Assembly: GCF_026914265.1 (NCBI RefSeq)
Contig: NC_069124.1
Coordinates: 9,264,213-9,328,212, forward strand
Direction: 5' to 3'
From: Mya arenaria
Lineage: Eukaryota > Mollusca > Bivalvia > Myida > Myidae
Length of the DNA stretch: 64,000 nucleotides
This document shows positions 58,201-64,000 of the stretch, in pieces. The notes below the pieces were generated by a model. That model had not been told where the DNA came from. It saw only the letters and a program-made list of their open reading frames with translations, and ran no database searches. Both the position numbers and the translations under genes were made by a program. The stretch's first letter is position 1. Every line of letters begins with the position of its first letter.

Positions 58201-61200
58201 GTTTTATGCATTTCAAAGTAAATCAATGGAAGAATTTATTGCAGCTTCAATCTTGGATCAGTGTAAATTTATTATGTTTGTTATATTTATCATATGGCAA
58301 TATCAGTTCCAATTAGTGATGTAATACCTTTATTTTTGCAGACAGAGATTGCCAAGCGGTTGAATGCAATATGTGCTCAAGTGATTCCGTTCCTCTCACA
58401 AGAAGTATGTATAGAGTCTAGCTGTGATTATTAGTTTGTATAGAGTCTAGCTGCGATAATTAGTTTATATAATAGTCTTGCTGTGATTATAAGTTTGTAT
58501 AGAGTCTAGCTTTGAAAATTTGTTTGCAATAATTTTCTAATCAACTAATGTTCTTTCATAAAAGCTCTTTAGAAAAATTTATAAAATTGATATTTATAAT
58601 CGAGGAAGATTGAGAAAATGACACATTAAATCTTAATGTCTCTAATTTTTTAGCCGTTTTTAAGATTCAGCATTTTGAGCTTTGATATATGCCTTAGTAT
58701 GAACATGGCATCTTGATCTCAGATTAAATGTTTAATGAATGAATTCTATTATCGAAAAAAATATGTTTTGAATACGGTATGAAAAGAGCTATTTAGGAAA
58801 ACAGTTTAACATTTTTCAATGAATAACATGAGAAAATGGCAAAAGTTATGAACAGTATGCTATTTAGGTTGACCATTATTAGTGAATGCGCTGCCTAAAT
58901 TTACAAGATAGTCTGATTGGCTTTTAATATTGTTAGAAGTAGAAAAAAATAGCCATGAGTTTAGTAGATAAGATTTGTGGTACAAAATGTATAGGTGTTC
59001 GCCTCTCACACAAGAGATCTTGGGTTCGAACCCCACCAGTAGAAAGTATTTTGGACTCTAGTATTGGTTTCTACCCAGTAAAGAGACCTGAGAGTGATTC
59101 ATGGCAGGTTACAGCTGTCTTTCAAATGAATTTAAAATAAATTAGTATAAACTTGAATGCATAAGAGCCTTCTATTTTTGCCACTGCAGTCTGATATATT
59201 CTTGTGTTATAATTTCAGCACCAACAGCAGGTAGCTGCGGCGGTGGAACGAGCGAAACAGGTGACCATGACAGAACTCAATGCCATAATAGGGGTATGGC
59301 CCTCGTTCTCTTTTTAGCTTGTTTGAAAATAGCAGTCAAGCAGGAATAAATCAATGATCCAGTATGGTCAATTAGTCATTTACGATTGTGGTACATGCAG
59401 CTGAAAAACGATTGCAAATTCTTGGAATCCTTCAATTTTATGTGGCTGTATTTTAACTATGATCCATTTAGTATTAAGCTATCATTGAAAACGTACTTGA
59501 AAATAATTATAATACAGCATAATTTGCTGTCATTTCATTCATTTTTGAGTAAACTTATAAATATTGGAATGCAGCTTGTTATTTTTTACACAACTTCATT
59601 GAAACACTTATGATCTTTTGAATTTGATTTCATAGTCAACTATTGATTTAAATGGCTTGAAGTACTATTTTCCATTCATCAATTTTGAAGCACTATGAAA
59701 GCCTTGGTGTCATAGTCTGGCCAGAGAATGCTTTCTCCTTTGCTGTAAAATCTTCCCCAATTACTACCAGACTGGTGTGTTCTGCGTAAAATGTAACAAT
59801 CTGGTTCTTCCTGTTTCCTGTAAAGCAATGCCATTTGACCATAGTTTCTTATGACTTGAAGAAGAAATTTTTAAATGTGAATAAATTTGCCCTTGAGCGT
59901 TTTGAGAGTACAAGATAGCTCTCCAAAGGAGTATTTTCATAGTAAGAAATATCCTGCATAGAGAATATTGTAGTTCTATTATGTACAATAAACCAACGGC
60001 TTCTTACTTTATGTTCCTTCTCAACTGTCTGGGGTAAAACCAGGCTATGAATTTTCGACTGATTTACCACTTGTTTCCTAAATGCTGTCTTAGGGGATGT
60101 TTTCCAACTTTCTGGTGTATGCTTTGTTCTATCATCTATTTTTTTCATTTCAATAGCATAGTTTGAACCCACAATCCAGGAAATGATAAAGAAAGCCTTT
60201 CGTTTTAATTTGATTGACAAAGCTAAACCAGTTACTGCATGCGACTAAGATTTATTTGGTTGCTGCAGCTTGCATTCCATTGTTTTCTGAAGAACTGTCG
60301 TAGCCTTGGTATGGGCTTGCCATCTGACACACGGTCATGCCAATATTCAATCTTTGCCATAGCTCTAAATACATTTAAGAATACACACATGCATAAGAAG
60401 GTCAATAACTTTGCTTTGATATACATTGATCCATTGAAAGAGAGCATTTCACCTGTTATTGGTGCTCCTTTTAGGATATTATTTATAAATTGTACCGTAA
60501 CTGCCTGAAGGCATACCAGGCAACATTAAAATATTGATTTTTCGGTAGCTTTTGACCTTAACCCTATGATTAATTAAACTTATCCAAAAAAAGTATATGA
60601 AAAAGCTGTTAAAAAAACCTTACTTAAATCTTCCTCTTCCCAGCAACAGATGCAGGCCCAGCATCTTCCCCATGCCCATGCCCCACCCATCCCAATGGGA
60701 CCCCACCCTGCCGGGTTACAGCCACCAGGTCTCCCTGTCTCCAGCGCTGGAATGGGACTCCTTGCTCTAGGGCCCGGGTATGCTGCACAGCACGTCAGTT
60801 CACTGAAGGAAGACAAAGGTTTGTATGATTGTGTGCATTTTGTTTGTTTTCGTTTAATTGACGGATGCTGTAGAATTGTGCACCTTTCAAATTTTGTCCC
60901 ACTTGGGAAGCAGTGAGCTGTCACACTAGGGAATAAAACATTTTGTTTCTAAAGCTAACTCATCATTGTCAACAAGCAGGACATTTTGTCAAAATCCTAA
61001 CCATCTGTTATGGACAAGGTAATTTCTTTGGTGGTGTTGGTTTTTCGGAGGTCAGCCCCAAAACGTTGAAAGGTGCATTAATAACATGATTTGTATAGCC
61101 TTTCTGATATACTGTGTGATTTTACTTCAATAAATTATTAACCATTGATTTTATTTTATTAGTAAACAAGAGCGTACAGTTGATATAATTATGTGCATCT

Positions 61201-62828
61201 TCATTCTTCGTCACACACGTAATATCTTTTCAAGGTGTACCTTTGCATCATTAATATTGACACAAGACATTTAAACTGAATGCTCTGTTAACTTTTTTGC
61301 TAAACTCTTTTATAATATTATTGCATGTACGTATTGTGAAATATAGAATTTCCGAGGATGCAGACTGTCTTAGCAAAGGGAAAAAGGTTTAAATGTCATT
61401 CCGTGGCCTGTCTGACTAGATCTAATATAACATGAAATAAAAAAAACACTTTCTTGAATTAAACTTATGATATTATGCCGTGCATGCTAGAAAACCTATA
61501 AATTTGATTGTCAGAAATTATCTTTTATTTTACCATACTTACAGTATTAATGTGGTTAGATATTTTTGTGGTTAACCCTTTCATATTTGTTTTTCTGAAG
61601 CGCAGATGAATTTTCTAAGCCATTCAACCGATTAATGATATTGAGCATGTCTAAAACCAGAATCAGTGAACAGAAAATTGGTTAACCGCAAGTTTTAGAT
61701 AGAACATATATTATTACATTCCTCTGATCAAACACGTTGGAATATTTAACTTGAAAAATGAACTGTAATTTTTAAACTTAAAGATAAATGTTGAATGTTA
61801 TATATAGAACCAAGTTTGAAGGGTGTGTATCAAACTAATTTTTCATTGGTTTAAACTGTTTTTTGTCTTGCACCGTTTTTATTTTACAAAGCCAGAATAT
61901 ACTTTTTATTTTCTTCAGTTCATTTTGTTTTGTTGCACCTCAATAAACTGAGCATACACATGGAAGAAGCAATGGCTTTACCAGTCTTGTACATCATATG
62001 GCTTCAAGTAAATTATTTAAGGGCCATAAAGAGCTACAGGCCTACTGAAAACTTATTTTTTTGAAATTGCAAGTTCTGATGCATTTCAGGTCTGGGAATT
62101 TCTCAACAGTATTACATTTAAAAGGGGAAGGAATAGATGGGTCTTAGCATTTTTCTCAGGGTTAAAATTTTCAAGGGGAAAAAATTGATGAGTTTTGGTG
62201 ATTCTCACAGTATAACATTTTCAAGGGGAAGGAATAGATGGGTCTTGGTGTGTCTCACAGTATAACATCTACAAGATGAAAGAATAGATGGGTCTTGGCA
62301 TTTCTCACAGTATAACATTTTCAATGGGAAGGAATAGATGGGTCTTGGCGTGTCTCGCAGTATAACATCTACAAGATGAAAGAATAGATGGGTCTTGGCA
62401 TTTCTCACAGTATAACATTTTCAATGGGAAGGAATAGATGGGTCTTGGCATTTCTCACAGTTGAACATTTTCAAGGGGAAGGAATAGATGGGTCTTGGCG
62501 TGTCTCACAGTAAAACATTTACAAGGGGAAGGAATAGATGGGTCTTGGTGTTTCTCCCAGTATCACATTTACAAGGGGAAGGTATAGCCGGGTGTTAGTA
62601 TTTCCCACAATCTTGCAATTACAAGGGAATGTAGAGTGAGGTGTTTGTATTTCTCGTAGTATTAGGTTTACAAGGGGAAGGTATAGGGAGGTGTTTGTAT
62701 TTCTCGCAGTCTTGCTATTACAAGGGGAAGGTGTAGCCAGGTGTTGGTGATTCTCACTGTATCGTCTGTTTGCTCCTGTAGGTTCCCCCACTGCTGGCCT
62801 TCGTCGACCCATGTACCCCTGGCACGAA
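43228..62828 (+). CDS. TLE: Groucho/TLE transcriptional co-repressor (5' part, gene runs past window end)
   Basis: Groucho/TLE proteins are nuclear co-repressors that tetramerise through an N-terminal Q domain and are recruited by TCF/LEF, Hes, Runx and other factors. Clear coding exons are 43228-43260, 43565-43662, 48563-48626, 50562-50606, 58342-58404, 59219-59293 and 60644-60818. A candidate eighth is 62782-62828. All junctions are GT-AG and in phase. Residues 12-126 reproduce the Q domain ([69 protein letters not shown]). Exon 7 begins the Gly/Pro-rich GP domain. The CcN, SP and WD40 parts are not in the window. Introns reach 4.9 kb (intron 2) and 7.7 kb (intron 4). Confidence 0.95.
43565..43662 (+). 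CDS. TLE: TLE exon 2 (Q domain start)
   Basis: The acceptor TTTTTCAG leads into [15 protein letters not shown], then [17 protein letters not shown], nearly identical to vertebrate TLE. The exon ends with AG, which joins T of the next exon to make Ser. The donor is GTAATG. Intron 1 is only 304 bp. Confidence 0.96.
44697..44765 (+). repeat. tRNA-derived SINE fragment
   Basis: It contains a B-box-like GGTTCGATTCC (44726-44736) followed by CATGTGGGCG, and weak tRNA-like sequence before it. It is a short remnant in TLE intron 2. Confidence 0.45.
45712..45810 (+). repeat. tRNA-derived SINE fragment
   Basis: An A-box-like TGGTTTAGTTGTATAGG and a B-box-like GGTTCGAGTCT (45758-45768) stand at the usual tRNA distance. 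It shares ATAGGTGGCTGCCTCTCA with the copy at 58.99 kb (ATAGGTGTTCGCCTCTCA), so they are one family. Confidence 0.6.
46440..46560 (+). repeat. tRNA-like SINE remnant
   Basis: A tRNA-like order is visible (GATTGGTTAGCGACGG, then CAGACTCTGGATCAGAGGGT, then GTTTGATCTCC as a decayed B box). It is more diverged than the neighbouring copies. Confidence 0.4.
48563..48626 (+). CDS. TLE: TLE exon 3 (Q domain)
   Basis: After acceptor CTTTCAG the exon reads (S)[21 protein letters not shown]; the vertebrate version is [22 protein letters not shown]. It has 64 nt and its donor is GTAAGT. This is part of the first helical, leucine-zipper-like stretch of the tetramerisation domain. Confidence 0.96.
48627..50561 (+). 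other. TLE: TLE intron 3
   Basis: A 1.9 kb intron. The part at 49.06-49.26 kb is less AT-rich and contains two closely spaced AGGTCA sites (49150-49155 and 49158-49163), otherwise I see nothing specific. Confidence 0.8.
50562..50606 (+). CDS. TLE: TLE exon 4 (Q domain)
   Basis: A 45-nt exon encoding [15 protein letters not shown], identical to vertebrate TLE except Val for Ile. The acceptor is TTTTGCAG and the donor GTATGT. Confidence 0.97.
53020..53570. repeat. Repeat-core element in TLE intron 4
   Basis: Two diverged core units about 139 bp apart carry AGGTCAAAGGTCAAGGTC (53203-53220) and AGGTCAAGGTCACAGTGAC (near 53348). The left edge has TTTCCCCCATTCATGGGGA and a GTCTGTCAGTCCATC run, the inverse order of the elements at 0.0 and 13.3 kb. 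An old copy of the 145-bp-core family in reverse orientation. Confidence 0.7.
55180..55330 (+). other. GC-rich structured segment in TLE intron 4
   Basis: About 150 bp of unusually GC-rich, non-repetitive sequence (GGCAGGCGCCCCCTATCGG) within AT-rich intron. A perfect 6-bp hairpin GGCCCT/AGGGCC (55267-55284) is followed by further GGGCCC and GGGGCC. It is a candidate conserved non-coding element by composition only. Confidence 0.3.
58342..58404 (+). CDS. TLE: TLE exon 5 (Q domain)
   Basis: A 63-nt exon encoding [18 protein letters not shown] then SQE, identical or nearly so to vertebrate TLE. The acceptor is TTTTGCAG and the donor GTATGT. It belongs to the second zipper-like helix of the Q domain. 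Confidence 0.97.
58960..59110 (+). repeat. tRNA-derived SINE copy
   Basis: The B box GGTTCGAACCC (59023-59033) is perfect, with ATAGGTGTTCGCCTCTCA upstream. The body continues past the tRNA-like head with TTGGTTTCTACCCAGTAAAG. It lies in TLE intron 5. Confidence 0.65.
59219..59293 (+). CDS. TLE: TLE exon 6 (end of Q domain)
   Basis: A 75-nt exon encoding [17 protein letters not shown] then TELNAIIG. It differs from vertebrate TLE by very few residues (Thr for Ala in MAELNAIIG). The acceptor is AATTTCAG and the donor GTATGG. Confidence 0.97.
60644..60818 (+). CDS. TLE: TLE exon 7 (Q/GP boundary)
   Basis: The exon encodes [17 protein letters not shown], then [28 protein letters not shown] and KEDK, and ends with one base of the next codon before GTTTGT. 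It matches the vertebrate QQQLQAQHLSHGHGPPVP ... HPSGLQPPG ... LLALSSAL order and opens the GP domain, which in the family recruits histone deacetylase. Confidence 0.94.
60819..62781 (+). other. TLE: TLE intron 7 (if exon 8 is used)
   Basis: The first 1.2 kb is AT-rich without features. The last 0.7 kb is the 50-bp minisatellite, which ends just before the candidate exon 8 acceptor. Confidence 0.6.
62085..62755. repeat. 50-bp minisatellite (about 13 copies)
   Basis: Units carry GGAATAGATGGGTCTTGG at 62131, 62231, 62281, 62331, 62381, 62431, 62481 and 62531, with more diverged units at both edges. Between them alternate TTTTCAAGGGGAAGG and ATCTACAAGATGAAAG versions, giving a partial 100-bp period in the middle. 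Confidence 0.93.
62782..62828 (+). CDS. TLE: Candidate TLE exon 8 (possibly alternative)
   Basis: A pyrimidine-rich stretch ending CTCCTGTAG precedes 47 nt followed by GTTAAG. Joined to the single G left by exon 7 it reads (G)[15 protein letters not shown] and ends in phase 0. I do not recognise this peptide from vertebrate TLE, so it could be a lineage-specific or cassette exon, or a false pair of sites. Its frame compatibility with exon 7 is the main support. Confidence 0.4.
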
Positions 62829-62875
62829 GTTAAGTATTCTCCGCTCTCCCTAACACACAACCTAACACACCCTAA

Positions 62876-63172
62876 CATTGAAGTGTAGATGCTAACACCT
62901 TTGGGCTCATAATATTGTGGTCTTGTTGCTCACACTTGGGATGCTAATGCTGAAGTGTAGATGCTTACACCTTGTGGCTCATCACGTTGCAGTGCAGTTG
63001 CTAACACTTTTGATGCTAACATTTAAGTGTAGATGCTAACACCTTGGGGGTTCATAATGTTACTGCCTAGTTGCTCTCACTTCAGATGCTAACATTTCAG
63101 TGTGTAGATGCTTACACCTTGGGGATCATAATGTTACTGCATAGTTTCGCACACAATGGATGCTATTGTTAC
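62876..63172. repeat. 72- to 75-bp tandem repeat (4 copies)
   Basis: Four units start with AAGTGTAGATGCTAACACC or a close variant, continue with GGGCTCATAATGTTACTG-like sequence and end TTGCTCACACTT then GATGCTAACATT. The divergence is moderate. Confidence 0.85.
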
Positions 63173-63193
63173 TCATAGATGTACTTTGTTCAC

Positions 63194-63285
63194 CATCATC
63201 ACCACCATCATCACCACCACCACCACCACCACCACCACCATCACCACCACCACCACCACCACCACCACCACCACCACCACCATTA
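63194..63285. repeat. CAC/CAT trinucleotide microsatellite
   Basis: A nearly pure (CAC)n with scattered CAT triplets, in the TLE intron. The apparent poly-Pro and poly-Gly frames come from this tract. Confidence 0.95.
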
Positions 63286-64000
63286 TCCAGCAACAGCATC
63301 AGACTGACCATATTCATTAGCAGTTACTTCATCAATGATCCCAAATGCTTTTTATTAAGCAAATATCTGATTAACAGTGTGAACATTTATTGTTGTATTT
63401 CTGATGTCTATCAGTGTACATTTGATCCCCCCATTATATGACATTTAAATGATTGACTATGTATCTGCAATGCCAATCTTTAATTACAGTAGTGGGACAC
63501 ATGTAGAAAACATCCATTATTTTGCTAGCATCATGATATTCTGATAACATTGATTTTACTGCCTGAAAAATCTCTATCATTCTATGGTGAATACACTTCC
63601 CTTGTTTGACAGTATGATTATATTTTATTGGTCGGGGAATCCATTCCTTCACTTAGAGGCCGCTGGCTCCATAGTTTATTATGCATCTGATTATTGAGGG
63701 ATCGTTATTTGTTTTACAGGGCATGCATTTTGATTTTTGCCTGCCACGCACACCATTGTTTCTGTAATATTACTTTCATCATCGAACCCAAAATACGTAT
63801 TTCGTTAACATTATAATAATCAAGTTTGGCATAATAGTGAGGTGTCTTGTGATGTTGTCCTTCTTGATGTGGTGATTTTCTTTGTACAGTACCTTTCATA
63901 ATTATAATTATTCAGTTTACTCCCCTTATTTTACTATCTAAGATTTTATATATATAATACTTTTCAGAGTATTTTATGCTGTTGCTACATTGAAAATCGT
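63286..64000 (+). other. TLE: Window end, within TLE intron
   Basis: No further TLE exon is recognised. A TTTTCAG at 63961-63967 precedes sequence that does not resemble TLE, so I treat it as chance. Confidence 0.5.

Larger units (their letters stand above)
50607..58341 (+). other. TLE: TLE intron 4
   Basis: A 7.7 kb intron. It holds one repeat-core element (53.02-53.57 kb), a GC-rich structured segment (55.18-55.33 kb) and a segment with SOX/TCF-like sites (57.78-57.99 kb). Several open frames of 60-107 codons are present on both strands, but none matches anything I know. Confidence 0.8.
58405..60643 (+). other. TLE: TLE introns 5 and 6
   Basis: Intron 5 (58405-59218) begins with a short tandem repeat of a TAGAGTCTAGCTGTGAT-like unit (three to four imperfect copies to about 58.52 kb) and contains a tRNA-derived SINE piece at 58.96-59.11 kb. 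Intron 6 (59294-60643) shows no recognised feature. Confidence 0.7.

Noticed and set aside
63126-63441. Poly-Pro and poly-Gly frames
   Set aside because: Products of a CAC/CAT microsatellite within a TLE intron.
1-64000. LTR retroelements, endogenous viruses or Polintons
   Set aside because: No reverse transcriptase, integrase, capsid or polymerase-like frame and no long terminal direct repeats were seen.
63961-64000. Possible further TLE exon after TTTTCAG at the window end
   Set aside because: The following bases do not encode a peptide resembling the TLE GP or CcN region.

Overview
The window is animal nuclear DNA: AT-rich, with small exons, GT-AG introns, two spliced protein genes, a tRNA gene and many tandem repeats. 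The dispersed repeats are of kinds typical of bivalve molluscs: cores of about 145 bp rich in TGACCTTGACC or its complement, closed by a simple-sequence tail and a TTATGCCCCC terminus. I infer a bivalve or a close lophotrochozoan relative; no species can be named from the sequence alone.

Left part (6.4-16.7 kb, minus strand): a complete seven-exon gene for Mediator subunit 27 (MED27, 291 aa). All its splice junctions keep the frame and the tail ends in the conserved D-V-C-R-Q. Its introns hold repeat elements, including a 3.3 kb inverted-repeat transposon in intron 1 with a second element nested inside it. A 54-bp minisatellite (2.66-4.12 kb) and degenerate repeat cores lie beyond its 3' end.

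Middle (16.8-43.2 kb): a gene-poor spacer between the two divergently transcribed genes. It holds two very long minisatellites, a 28-bp unit (18.54-24.14 kb, about 200 copies) and a 27-bp unit (25.46-30.31 kb, about 180 copies). Both carry clear higher-order duplications (510 bp and 84 bp; 845 bp and 265 bp). Just right of them sit a diverged and an intact tRNA-Val(AAC) gene. Further right are a cluster of CACGTG E-boxes, several perfect CRE palindromes, a trinucleotide repeat, a GC-rich island, two MITE-like elements, a TCGTA-rich element with a 41-bp minisatellite, and a degenerate array of about 65 bp.

Right part (43.2 kb to the end, plus strand): the 5' portion of a Groucho/TLE co-repressor gene. 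Seven clear exons encode the whole Q (tetramerisation) domain and the start of the GP region. A possible eighth exon lies between two minisatellites. The SP and WD40 parts must lie beyond the window. Its long introns contain tRNA-derived SINE pieces, one repeat-core element and some unusually GC-rich segments that could be regulatory.

Both proteins act in nuclear transcription control (Mediator coactivator; Groucho co-repressor), but nothing here shows that they are co-regulated. I found no retroviral, LTR or Polinton genes. The most unusual content is the repeat landscape between the genes, not a new protein system.
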